From Blautia hominis (lineage in GTDB: Bacteria; Bacillota; Clostridia; Lachnospirales; Lachnospiraceae): a stretch of 64,000 nt of DNA. The position numbers and the translations under genes were made by a program. Below are positions 35,209 through 43,681 of the stretch, in pieces. Location of the stretch: NCBI GenBank assembly GCA_002270465.1, contig NQOF01000008.1, positions 215,643-279,642 on the forward strand, in the 5' to 3' direction. Positions within the stretch are counted from its first letter, which is position 1. Every line of letters starts with the position of its first letter. A model generated the notes under the pieces. The model was not told the origin of the DNA. It was given only the letters and a program-made list of their open reading frames with translations, and made no database searches.

Positions 35209-36039
35209 ATGGACATTATTCGTACGATTGCGGCCGGGTTTTTATTTTTGATCCGGAAGATATCTAAAAAGAGCCGGAGAACCTGTGCATTGGTTGTGAC
35301 CGGGGCGGTGGTGATCGCTGCCGTGGCATTTACCTTTCACGGGCTTCATGCAGGTGGAAAAAATAATGTATATGCATCTGTGAGTGATGACAAAGATCCG
35401 CCCAAAGACAAGGACGAACCGGAGGAAGAACAGCTGTACGGTCTGGACGCAATTATTTCAGGCGTACTGATAAGTCAGGATACCCGGAGCGAAGTACACC
35501 GGCTTGGCACCTCCTGTGAAGCTGTGCTGGTAGGGCAGAGAACAGGCAAAAAGGTGCAGGAATCACATTTTGATTTCAGCGAGGAGACAGCCACCAGCGT
35601 GGCTGAACTGGAGAATCACTCCATCGGTGCTTCTGAGGGGCTGCTCAGGATGACAGATCAGGATTACGAGACGCTTCTGAAGATAGTGGAGGCGGAGGCC
35701 GGAGGAGAGGATATCAAAGGCCGTATTATGGTGGCAAATGTGATTTTTAACCGGGTGAAAAGCCCGGATTTCCCAAACAGTATCCATGATGTGGTATGGG
35801 AGAATTCGGACGGAAGTCCCCAGTTTTCTCCTACAGTTGACGGCAGGATCAATACGGTTACCGTTTCAGAGGGAACCAGAGAGGCGGTCAACCGGGCGAT
35901 TGATGGGGAGGATTACTCCCAAGGTGCGCTGTTCTTTATGGAAGAGGCTTACGCGGAGCAGCACAATATTAAATGGTTTAAAGAGGATTTAAAATTTTTA
36001 TTCCAATATGGGGTACATGACTTTTTCACGTATCCGTAA
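35209..36039 (+). CDS. SleB/CwlJ-type cell wall hydrolase (Hydrolase_2 domain)
   Basis: A 276-residue protein with one N-terminal membrane segment (about 30-48) and a variable linker. The C-terminal ~120 residues are the SleB/CwlJ lytic transglycosylase-type domain: a catalytic-type glutamate in LLKIVEAEAGGEDIKGRIMVANVIFNRVK, then DVVWENSDGSPQFSPTVDGRI. Members open the spore cortex or remodel vegetative peptidoglycan. It lacks the peptidoglycan-binding repeat of SleB, so a vegetative role is as likely as germination. thrC starts 20 nt downstream, perhaps by read-through. Confidence 0.88.
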   Translation: MDIIRTIAAGFLFLIRKISKKSRRTCALVVTGAVVIAAVAFTFHGLHAGGKNNVYASVSDDKDPPKDKDEPEEEQLYGLDAIISGVLISQDTRSEVHRLGTSCEAVLVGQRTGKKVQESHFDFSEETATSVAELENHSIGASEGLLRMTDQDYETLLKIVEAEAGGEDIKGRIMVANVIFNRVKSPDFPNSIHDVVWENSDGSPQFSPTVDGRINTVTVSEGTREAVNRAIDGEDYSQGALFFMEEAYAEQHNIKWFKEDLKFLFQYGVHDFFTYP

Positions 36040-36059
36040 AGAAGAAAGGACTTAAAGAG

Positions 36060-37547
36060 ATGGAGATTTTGTACAAAAGCACTAGAGGAACAGGGGAATG
36101 CGTAAAGGCATCCGAAGCAATTTTAAAAGGACTTTCAAAGGACGGCGGTTTATTCGTGCCTACAGAGATTCCTAAGCTGGATGTTCCCATGGACAGACTG
36201 GCAGAGATGACATACCAGGAAATTGCTTATGAAGTTATGAGCCGTTTTCTTACGGATTTCACAGAGGAAGAGTTAAAGTCATGTATTGCCAGGGCTTATG
36301 ATTCCAAATTCGATACAGAAGAGATAGCACCTTTAGTAAAAGCGGGAGGTGCATACTATCTGGAACTGTTCCACGGAGCGACCATTGCATTCAAAGATAT
36401 GGCACTTTCCATTCTGCCCCATCTTCTGACCACTTCTGCCAAGAAAAATCATGTAAAAAATGAGATTGTGATCCTCACTGCCACTTCAGGCGATACAGGA
36501 AAGGCAGCCATGGCCGGTTTTGCGGATGTGCCGGGTACAAGGATCATTGTTTTTTATCCCAAGAACGGTGTCAGCCCTATTCAGGAAAAACAGATGGTGA
36601 CACAGAAGGGAAATAATACATATGTGGTGGGGATCACAGGCAATTTCGATGATGCCCAGACTGCAGTGAAAAAAATGTTCAATGACAAGGCAATGGAGGA
36701 GGAGCTTGACAAGGCCGGCTTCCAGTTTTCCTCTGCCAACTCCATCAATATCGGCCGCCTGGTCCCTCAGGTCGTGTACTACGTTTACGCATACGTGAAC
36801 CTTTATAAGAACGGTGAGATAAAAGATGGTGAAAAAATTAACGTAACGGTGCCCACAGGTAACTTCGGAAATATCCTGGCCGCCTATTATGCGAAAAATA
36901 TGGGGCTGCCTATAGACAAATTGATCTGTGCTTCCAATGAGAATAAAGTCCTTTTTGACTTCTTCTCCACCGGAAGTTATGACAGGAACCGTGATTTCAT
37001 TCTGACTTCATCTCCGTCCATGGATATCCTCATATCCAGCAACTTAGAAAGGCTTATTTACCGCATTGCAGGGGAAAACGCGGACAAAAACCGTGAGATG
37101 ATGGAGCAGCTTTCCAAGGGCGGGACTTACCGGATCACAGAAAAGATGCGCAGCCAGCTCGCGGATTTCTATGGCAATTTTGCCACAGAGGAGGAAACGG
37201 CAGGAGCAATAAAGGCTCTTTACGGGGAAACAGGCTATGTGATCGACACCCATACAGCTGTGGCGTCCTGTGTTTACGGTAAATACGCGGCTGAGACCGG
37301 GGATAGTACCAAGACGGTCATTGCCTCCACAGCCAGCCCCTTTAAATTCACAAGGAGCGTCATGAATGCCATTGACAGCAAATATGATTCCATGGGTGAT
37401 TTTGAGCTGGTGGATGAATTGTCCAAAATTGCAAATGTGAAGGTGCCCAATGCCATTGAGGAGATTCGTACAGCTCCTGTTCTCCATGATACGGTTGTGG
37501 ATGTTCCGGAGATGCCGGTAGCAGTAAAAAATGTCCTTGGGATTTAA
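36060..37547 (+). CDS. thrC: Threonine synthase
   Basis: A 495-residue PLP enzyme converting O-phosphohomoserine to threonine. The PLP lysine is in HGATIAFKDMALSILPHLL near residue 110, the phosphate-binding loop in TATSGDTGKAA near 143, and the N-terminus STRGTGECVKASEAILKGLSKDGGLFVP is the yeast/gamma-proteobacterial-type domain. Length fits this longer class. It begins 20 nt after the SleB-like gene; no aspartate pathway genes are adjacent. The T-box class of regulator was looked for upstream and is absent. Confidence 0.96.
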   Translation: MEILYKSTRGTGECVKASEAILKGLSKDGGLFVPTEIPKLDVPMDRLAEMTYQEIAYEVMSRFLTDFTEEELKSCIARAYDSKFDTEEIAPLVKAGGAYYLELFHGATIAFKDMALSILPHLLTTSAKKNHVKNEIVILTATSGDTGKAAMAGFADVPGTRIIVFYPKNGVSPIQEKQMVTQKGNNTYVVGITGNFDDAQTAVKKMFNDKAMEEELDKAGFQFSSANSINIGRLVPQVVYYVYAYVNLYKNGEIKDGEKINVTVPTGNFGNILAAYYAKNMGLPIDKLICASNENKVLFDFFSTGSYDRNRDFILTSSPSMDILISSNLERLIYRIAGENADKNREMMEQLSKGGTYRITEKMRSQLADFYGNFATEEETAGAIKALYGETGYVIDTHTAVASCVYGKYAAETGDSTKTVIASTASPFKFTRSVMNAIDSKYDSMGDFELVDELSKIANVKVPNAIEEIRTAPVLHDTVVDVPEMPVAVKNVLGI

Positions 37548-37604
37548 AATATAAAAATTCTATAAAATGTAAAAAAATCGTCAAGAAAATACATTGTTAA
37601 AGTA

Positions 37605-37633
37605 TTGACTTTTAAAAACTTACATGAGATAAT
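37605..37633 (+). promoter_or_regulatory. Promoter for pckA
   Basis: TTGACT, a 17-nt spacer and GATAAT, giving a ~30-nt leader before pckA. Confidence 0.7.
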
Positions 37634-37669
37634 AAATTGACTTTGAGATAAGATTAAGGAGGAAACCAT

Positions 37670-39361
37670 ATGTCAACAAAAGCATATTACCCAATCAACG
37701 AGATTGGAGCAGGCAAAACTGGCTTCAGCAAAACTCGTTCCATTATTGAAGCAGCGTTCTATGGCAACAATGTTGTTAAGGTTAACACATTAAAAGAGGC
37801 ATATGAATTAGCGAAGAACTCACCTGGAACAGTCGTTACAGACATGCCTGTTTATAGAGGCGAAGAGTTTGGTCTTGAGAGAGACGCTAAAGTTTTATTA
37901 TTCAACGATGGTGCTATCACAGGACGTTATGCAGCCGCACGCCGCATCGCCGGAGAACCAGGTGTTGACTGCGCAGCTCTTGACAAAGTGGCTATGGATG
38001 CTATTTATGAAGCCCGCTGGAAAACCATGTACCATGCAGAGGTATATGTAGGTCTGGATCCTGAATTCATGGTAAAAGCTCATCTGCTGATTCCGGAAGG
38101 CGAAGAGAACATCATGTACTCCTGGATGCTGAACTTCCAGTATATGTCTGATGACTATGTTAAAATGTATAAAAATTCTCAGCCTGTAGGCGAAGGAAAA
38201 GAAGCAGATGTTTACATCTTCTCAGATCCTCAGTGGGCACCGGCAAGCACTCCGGGTGTTGACTACAGCTGCTTAAGCGATCCGCAGACTCTGTGCTACT
38301 TCAACACAGATCAGAACTGTGCTTGTATCCTTGGTATGAGATACTTTGGTGAGCACAAAAAAGGTACTCTGACTATGGCTTGGGCAATTGCCAACAGAAA
38401 TGGTTATGCAGCATGCCACGGCGGACAGAAAGAGTACACACTTGCTGACGGTTCCAAATATGTTGCATCTGTATACGGTCTGTCAGGATCAGGTAAATCC
38501 ACGATCACACATGCAAAACACAATGGCAAATACGAAATCAAAGTTCTGCACGATGATGCATTCATCATCAACACAGATACTTGTGCTTCCGTAGCATTAG
38601 AGCCTACATACTTCGATAAAACACAGGATTATCCGGCAGGATGTGATGACAACAAATTCCTTCTGACATCCATGAATAACTCTGCTACATTAGACGAGGA
38701 TGGAAACATCCAGCTTGTAACAGAAGATATCAGAAATGGTAACGGACGTGCGATCAAATCCAAACTGTGGGCACCGAACCGCGTTGACAAGATCGACGAG
38801 CCGGTTAATGCAATCTTCTGGATCATGAAAGACCCGACTATTCCGCCAGTAGTTAAATTAAAAGGTGCTTCCCTGGCATCTGTAATGGGTGCTACTCTGG
38901 CTACAAAACGTTCTACAGCAGAGCGTCTGGCACCAGGTGTTGACCCGAATAAGCTGGTTGTTGTTCCTTACGCTAACCCGTTCAGAACATATCCGTTAGC
39001 TGATGACTACGAGAAATTCAAAAAACTGGTTGATGAGAAAAATGTAGACTGCTACATCATCAACACAGGCGATTTCATGGGCAAGAAAGTTCAGCCGAAA
39101 GATACTTTAGGTATTCTGGAAGCAATCGTAGAGAAAAAAGCAGAGTTCAAACCTTGGGGACCGTTCTCCGATATCGAAATCTTCGATTGGGAAGGATTCG
39201 TTCCGGATATGAATGACGCTAACTACGTTGAGCAGCTCAAAGCACGTATGAATGACCGTGTAAATGAGATCAAAGCATTCGAGACCAAAAAAGATGGATA
39301 TGACAAACTTCCTGCTGATGCTTTAGATGCAATCCAGAAAGTTGTTGATGAACTGAAATAA
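37670..39361 (+). CDS. pckA: Phosphoenolpyruvate carboxykinase (ATP)
   Basis: A 563-residue enzyme interconverting oxaloacetate and PEP with ATP/ADP. The kinase-1a P-loop GLSGSGKSTITH lies near residue 273 and the metal/ATP Asp motif HDDAFIIN near 294; the ATP-specific class features are present and the protein is slightly longer than E. coli PckA. In fermentative gut anaerobes it often runs towards oxaloacetate. Codon use is highly biased, suggesting abundant protein. It has its own promoter, a strong AGGAGG site and a downstream terminator. Confidence 0.96.
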   Translation: MSTKAYYPINEIGAGKTGFSKTRSIIEAAFYGNNVVKVNTLKEAYELAKNSPGTVVTDMPVYRGEEFGLERDAKVLLFNDGAITGRYAAARRIAGEPGVDCAALDKVAMDAIYEARWKTMYHAEVYVGLDPEFMVKAHLLIPEGEENIMYSWMLNFQYMSDDYVKMYKNSQPVGEGKEADVYIFSDPQWAPASTPGVDYSCLSDPQTLCYFNTDQNCACILGMRYFGEHKKGTLTMAWAIANRNGYAACHGGQKEYTLADGSKYVASVYGLSGSGKSTITHAKHNGKYEIKVLHDDAFIINTDTCASVALEPTYFDKTQDYPAGCDDNKFLLTSMNNSATLDEDGNIQLVTEDIRNGNGRAIKSKLWAPNRVDKIDEPVNAIFWIMKDPTIPPVVKLKGASLASVMGATLATKRSTAERLAPGVDPNKLVVVPYANPFRTYPLADDYEKFKKLVDEKNVDCYIINTGDFMGKKVQPKDTLGILEAIVEKKAEFKPWGPFSDIEIFDWEGFVPDMNDANYVEQLKARMNDRVNEIKAFETKKDGYDKLPADALDAIQKVVDELK

Positions 39362-39418
39362 TTCAGGTGATCAAAATAGAAAGAACGCTTTGCGGACTTA
39401 CTATTGCTATGAATGCGG

Positions 39419-39446
39419 CGGACCGTCAGTGATGGCGGTCCGTTTT
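39419..39446 (+). terminator. Terminator after pckA
   Basis: A 7-bp stem (CGGACCG / CGGTCCG) with a 10-nt loop and TTTTGTTG tail, 57 nt after the stop. Confidence 0.8.
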
Positions 39447-39494
39447 GTTGTTTCATACCCGGGGATACGTCCGCCGGGCAGCGGAGATGAAAAT

Positions 39495-40265
39495 ATGATT
39501 GATTTGGAATATGCAAAAGAGAGTTTCCGGCAGTATCTCAGTCATTATGACAGAAGCGATGATAAGATCATGCTGAAGGAGGTTCATACCTTCTGCGTTT
39601 TGGATGCAGCAGATTATATCTGCAGGGAAGAAAAGGTTTCCGGTGAGGACCATGAACTGGCGCTTCTCATTGCACTGCTCCATGACATCGGAAGGTTTGA
39701 ACAGCTTAAAACCTTTAACAGTTACGATGACAATCTCTTTGACCATGCTGAGTTTGGCGTAAAAGTCCTCTTTGATGAAAATAGGATCAGAAATTTCATT
39801 GAGGATGACAGATTTGACAGTATTATCAAAATAGCAATTGCCTGTCATTCCCTCTATGAGATTCCGGAGGAGATACAAGGAAGAGAACTCCTGCACTGCA
39901 GGATCATCAGGGACGCGGATAAGCTGGATAATTTCAGGGTCAAAGATACAGAGAACGCAGAAGCTATCTTTGGAATTTCAGCGGAGGAAGTGGGCCTGGA
40001 ACCAATCTCCGAGAATATCCTTCAGGCTGTGGAAGCGCACAGATGTATCCGGCGGGGGGAGAGGACCACACATATGGATATGTGGATCTCTTATCTGGCG
40101 TTTATCTTTGACCTGAACTTCCGTTCCAGTTTCCTGTATATTAAAAACCAGGATTACATGAACCGGAACATTGACCGCATACCGTACGGGAACGAGAAGA
40201 CAAAAGCGGATATGGAAAAAGTGCGTTCTATCTGTAATTTTTATATTGAAGAAAAAATTTATTAA
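39495..40265 (+). CDS. HD-domain phosphohydrolase
   Basis: A 256-residue protein with the metal-binding HD motif in LLIALLHDIGRFEQ near residue 70, upstream His in EVHTFCVLDAADYIC, and downstream HAEFGVKVL and RDADKLDNFRV. It belongs to the HDIG-like group of nucleotide phosphohydrolases; the substrate is unknown. ATG 39495 has GGAG upstream and begins the conserved region; an earlier in-frame start runs through the pckA terminator and is rejected. It stands alone between pckA and the 6S RNA. Confidence 0.88.
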   Translation: MIDLEYAKESFRQYLSHYDRSDDKIMLKEVHTFCVLDAADYICREEKVSGEDHELALLIALLHDIGRFEQLKTFNSYDDNLFDHAEFGVKVLFDENRIRNFIEDDRFDSIIKIAIACHSLYEIPEEIQGRELLHCRIIRDADKLDNFRVKDTENAEAIFGISAEEVGLEPISENILQAVEAHRCIRRGERTTHMDMWISYLAFIFDLNFRSSFLYIKNQDYMNRNIDRIPYGNEKTKADMEKVRSICNFYIEEKIY

Positions 40266-40280
40266 GTGTGTGCATTTTTG

Positions 40281-40309
40281 TTGAAAAAGTTCATATACTA
40301 GAGTATAAT
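40281..40309 (+). promoter_or_regulatory. Promoter of the 6S RNA
   Basis: TTGAAA, a 17-nt spacer and consensus TATAAT; predicted start 40316-40318, matching the 5' end of the RNA fold. Confidence 0.75.
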
Positions 40310-40317
40310 AAAGATAC

Positions 40318-40502
40318 GAAGTAATCCTGGGGTGTGCGATGCTCCTACAGTTTTTGAACCTACATTTCTTTAAACGGGATTCCTATATTTCTGTTCAGAT
40401 GTCAGGCCGTCATTGCGCAGCGGAAGGCAGAAGAACAGTTGCGGTTGCCCACCTGGCTTAGGCTAGGAGTCAGAAAGTAGGAAACGGCATCCTGGGATTA
40501 TA
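40318..40502 (+). ncRNA. ssrS: 6S RNA (SsrS), RNA polymerase regulator
   Basis: A ~185-nt non-coding RNA that mimics an open promoter and binds the sigma-A holoenzyme. The closing stem pairs TAATCC (40322) with GGATTA (40495), and TCCTAC (40343) with GTAGGA. The long single-stranded 5' side (TTTTTGAACCTACATTTC, then AAACGGGA) is the conserved clostridial 6S central bubble. A terminal stem involving TTCCTA / TAGGAG closes the far end. There is no ORF. It has a strong promoter, and a run of inverted repeats follows it. Recognition is from memory of clostridial 6S sequences plus the fold. Confidence 0.85.
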
Positions 40503-40510
40503 AATATAAC

Positions 40511-40537
40511 GTAACTGTTCAGTACCCTCACAGTTAC
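40511..40537. repeat. 27-bp inverted repeat, copy C (after 6S RNA)
   Basis: GTAACTGT / ACAGTTAC arms with an 11-nt centre. It is identical in all 27 positions to copy E before pheS, 6 kb away. It starts 9 nt after the 6S RNA end. Confidence 0.9.
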
Positions 40538-40543
40538 AGGCAA

Positions 40544-40625
40544 AAATCCATGCAGAATCGCCTTTGGCGATGGGATTTATGCTTGGCCGTGGTACACTTT
40601 CTTTCGGTTAGCGCAGTGAATGCGC
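40544..40625. other. Hairpin-rich spacer between repeat copies C and D
   Basis: AAATCC pairs with GGATTT around an inner ATCGCC-TTT-GGCGAT hairpin (40544-40578). A second hairpin, GCGCA-GTGAA-TGCGC, follows at 40611-40625. No ORF. The arrangement of a GTAAC repeat followed by hairpins resembles, in opposite orientation, the region at 15081-15198. Confidence 0.5.
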
Positions 40626-40683
40626 AGACCTATTGAATAGTTACAATATAACAGCAACTTGGCTGGGTATATTATGAATAGTG

Positions 40684-40710
40684 GTAACTGTTTCGTGTTT
40701 TTACAGTTAC
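40684..40710. repeat. 27-bp inverted repeat, copy D (upstream of galM)
   Basis: GTAACTGT / ACAGTTAC arms with a T-rich 11-nt centre, total 27 bp; it ends 119 nt before galM. Confidence 0.85.
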
Positions 40711-40829
40711 GAATAACGAACATTTGCAGCAGGAACGCCGCATTTGATGCGAGAGTCTGAAGAATCAGACTCTTTTTGTTTATAACAACAGAAATGCAGA
40801 TCAAATCATGAAAAACAGGAGATTAAGAC

Positions 40830-41894
40830 ATGGGAGTGACAAAAAGAAGCTTTGGAAAGAGTCCGGAAGGAAAAGAGGTATTCCTCTATGAACTGAAAAA
40901 TGGAAACGGCATGACAGCAGCTGTAACAGATTTCGGTGCCATACTGGTCAGTGTGATGGTTCCGGATAAAGATAAGAATTTGACAGATGTGGTTCTTGGC
41001 TATGACACTGTGGAAGGATACTATGAGAATAAACCTCATTTCGGTTCCCCCATCGGCAGAAACGGAAACCGCATTGGCGGAGCAAAGTTTACTGTGAATG
41101 GCAAAGAGTATGTATTGGCTCAAAATGACAACAAGAATAATTTACATAGCGGCCCTGACTTTTACCGCACCCGTGTTTGGGATGTGGAGGAAGTGAAAGA
41201 GGAGGAGAACAGTATCACCTTCCGTATCTTCAGCCCGGACGGCGACCAGGGCTTCCCCGGAAACTTTACCGGATCTGTAATATATAAGCTCACGGATGAA
41301 AATGAGCTTGTTATGCATTACACAGGAAGCGCAGATGCCGATACCGTTGTGAATATGACCAACCATTCTTACTTTAACTTGGCAGGACACAATGCGGGAG
41401 CAGAGAGTATGCTGAATCATATGGTTCAGATCCATGCACCGGAATTCACGCCGGTTTCCGATTCCGAAGCCATTCCCACAGGTGAGATCCTGAAGGTAGA
41501 GGGCACACCCATGGACTTTACTTCCCCTAAAAGGATCGGACAGGATGTGGAAGCTGACTATGAGCAGCTCATCTTCGGCGGCGGCTATGACCATAACTAT
41601 GCACTGTGCAGGGAAAAAGGCGGGATAAAAGAGGCTGCGGCGGCTCACAGCGATGAGACAGGCATCACCATGAAAGTATTCACGGACCTTCCGGGTATGC
41701 AGTTCTACATCGGCAATTTTATCAACAACGAAAATGGGAAGGGCGGCAGTGTCTATACAAAACGTGCCGGTTTCTGTATGGAGACACAGTACTATCCCAA
41801 TGCCTGCAATGAGGCTGCTTTCCAGTCTTCCGTTCTGAAAGCCGGGGAGAAATACGATACTACCACAATATATCAGTTTGTTACAGAAGCGTGA
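40830..41894 (+). CDS. galM: Aldose 1-epimerase (mutarotase)
   Basis: A 354-residue beta-sandwich enzyme that interconverts alpha and beta sugar anomers for hexose metabolism. Conserved features are GRNGNRIGGAKF near residue 75, NNLHSGPDFYRTRVW near 105, the catalytic His in MTNHSYFNLAGH near 180, and the catalytic Glu region in the C-terminal GFCMETQYYPNA. The start has GGAG upstream. No gal genes are adjacent. It sits between the 6S RNA/repeat region and a terminator. Confidence 0.93.
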   Translation: MGVTKRSFGKSPEGKEVFLYELKNGNGMTAAVTDFGAILVSVMVPDKDKNLTDVVLGYDTVEGYYENKPHFGSPIGRNGNRIGGAKFTVNGKEYVLAQNDNKNNLHSGPDFYRTRVWDVEEVKEEENSITFRIFSPDGDQGFPGNFTGSVIYKLTDENELVMHYTGSADADTVVNMTNHSYFNLAGHNAGAESMLNHMVQIHAPEFTPVSDSEAIPTGEILKVEGTPMDFTSPKRIGQDVEADYEQLIFGGGYDHNYALCREKGGIKEAAAAHSDETGITMKVFTDLPGMQFYIGNFINNENGKGGSVYTKRAGFCMETQYYPNACNEAAFQSSVLKAGEKYDTTTIYQFVTEA

Positions 41895-41926
41895 GATAAT
41901 ACTGAACAATTTCGCGAAAAAAGAAG

Positions 41927-41995
41927 ACGGGCTGCCGTAAGCAGGCACGCCGGCACCGGATAGAGGTGCGGACGGCTTGGGGCAGCCCGTTTTTG
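41927..41995 (+). terminator. Terminator after galM
   Basis: A 10-bp stem (ACGGGCTGCC / GGCAGCCCGT) encloses a 44-nt region with its own GGCACC / GGTGC inner pairing, then TTTTT. Confidence 0.85.
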
Positions 41996-42047
41996 CGGCT
42001 GCAGTTATGGCAGGGTAATAATTGAGAGAGACAACAGGAGGCAAAAC

Positions 42048-43616
42048 ATGGAGTCCAGATTATTGAGAAACAAATATTTTTTGTATGTAACAGAGTTTTT
42101 TTCCGGTATGTCTGTTATGGCTGTAGAATTGGGGGCGAGCAGGCTGATGGCGCCTTATTTCAGTTCCTCCCAGATTGTATGGACCGTGATCATCGGAGTG
42201 ATCATGATCGCCATGGCGATCGGAAATGTATGGGGCGGGCGTTCCGCGGACAAGCGCCATGATCCGGACAGGCTGTACCGTAGGCTTTTGATCGCTGCAA
42301 TATGGATCGCGCTCATACCGTTTTTGGGCAGATATCTGATCGCAGGTATCTCTTTGCTGCTGGCGGTTTTTATAAAATCCAATTTTCTTGTCTGGGCAGC
42401 ACTTTTTACCTGCCTGGCAATCTTTGCGTTCCCCTGTGTTCTGCTGGGAACCGTGACACCGTCTCTGGTAAAGTTTTCTGTGAGCAATCTGGATGACAAT
42501 GGAAAGACCGTGGGAGAGCTGGGTGCCTTAAATACCATCGGCAGTATTATCGGTACCTTCCTCCCTACCTTTGTAACGATTCCGGCAGTGGGGACTGCAG
42601 CTACTTTCCTCATATTTTCAGCGGTTTTGGCCGCCATCGCTGTGCTCTACTTTGTGACGGTTAAGAGAAAAAGAGGACTATGTGTGGGAGCAGCGGCGGT
42701 TCTGCTTATTCTGGCACTGCTGACGCCTAAATTCAGCTTTGCTTTCTGGGAAAAAGATGTGACGCTGGAGGATGAGTCCATCTATAATTATCTGCAGGTA
42801 AAGGACGATGAGGAGCAGACCATCCTGTCCACCAATGTGCTTTTTGGCGTGCAGTCCATCAAGACGAAAAACCAGGAGCTGACAGGGATGTATTATGACT
42901 ATGCCCTGGCCGCCCCTGTTATGGCGGGAGTCAATACAAAAAAGGACAATCATGTGATGATACTTGGGCTGGGCAGCGGCACATATGCAGATTACTGTGA
43001 CCGCTATTTTCCGGGAACCAAAATCCAGGGCGCTGAGATTGACGAGAAGATCGCGGAGATCGCCACAGACTATTTCGGACTGCCGGACAGTGTGGAGGTA
43101 GCAGTGGAGGATGGCAGAGCCTATCTTACATCTTCTGAGGACTCCTATGATGTGATTATGGTGGATGCCTACCAGGATATCACCATTCCGTTTCAGATGT
43201 CCTCGGTTGAGTTTTTCAGCCAGGTTGAAACGCATCTGAAGGACAACGGGGTGATGGTGGTCAACATGAACATGAAATCCAGTTCGGAGGATTCTATCAA
43301 TGATTATCTCTGTGATACCATAGCTTCGGTATTCAAGTATGTATACACCGTACCGGTGGAAGGCGGGACCAATATGGAAGTCTTTGCATCTAATCACATG
43401 ATGCTTCCGCAAATGCTTGAAAAAAATGCTGAGAAGCTTCCAAAAGGAGAATTGCAGAACATGATGGCAGCCGTTTCAAAAGGGCTTGTCCGTTATGAAG
43501 GAAAGGACAGAATCCTCACAGATGACAAGGCTCCGGTGGAACTTTTGGGAATGAAGGTTTTAGATGAGATCATCGGGGAAGAGCTGGACTATTACAGGGA
43601 ATTATATCTGGGATAG
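42048..43616 (+). CDS. Membrane-fused spermidine synthase-like protein
   Basis: A 522-residue protein. The first ~225 residues form six or seven membrane helices, starting FLYVTEFFSGMSVMAVELGASRLMAPYF, a pattern of the fused MFS/spermidine synthase family. The C-terminal part is a SpeE-like methyltransferase-fold domain (MILGLGSGTYADYCDRYFPGTKIQGAEIDEKI; VAVEDGRAYL; YDVIMVDAYQD). Whether it makes polyamines is unknown; membrane-fused versions are mostly uncharacterised. It has AGGAGG upstream and lies 66 nt before the SpoIID-domain gene. Confidence 0.85.
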   Translation: MESRLLRNKYFLYVTEFFSGMSVMAVELGASRLMAPYFSSSQIVWTVIIGVIMIAMAIGNVWGGRSADKRHDPDRLYRRLLIAAIWIALIPFLGRYLIAGISLLLAVFIKSNFLVWAALFTCLAIFAFPCVLLGTVTPSLVKFSVSNLDDNGKTVGELGALNTIGSIIGTFLPTFVTIPAVGTAATFLIFSAVLAAIAVLYFVTVKRKRGLCVGAAAVLLILALLTPKFSFAFWEKDVTLEDESIYNYLQVKDDEEQTILSTNVLFGVQSIKTKNQELTGMYYDYALAAPVMAGVNTKKDNHVMILGLGSGTYADYCDRYFPGTKIQGAEIDEKIAEIATDYFGLPDSVEVAVEDGRAYLTSSEDSYDVIMVDAYQDITIPFQMSSVEFFSQVETHLKDNGVMVVNMNMKSSSEDSINDYLCDTIASVFKYVYTVPVEGGTNMEVFASNHMMLPQMLEKNAEKLPKGELQNMMAAVSKGLVRYEGKDRILTDDKAPVELLGMKVLDEIIGEELDYYRELYLG

Positions 43617-43681
43617 AGGCAGACATGCTGTGAATAAAGACCTTGGGGTATGAAATCTTTTCTTCTTTCATATATTAATAT

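Noticed and set aside
35930-36059. Threonine T-box or riboswitch before thrC
   Set aside because: Only 20 nt separate the SleB-like gene and thrC, leaving no room for a leader.
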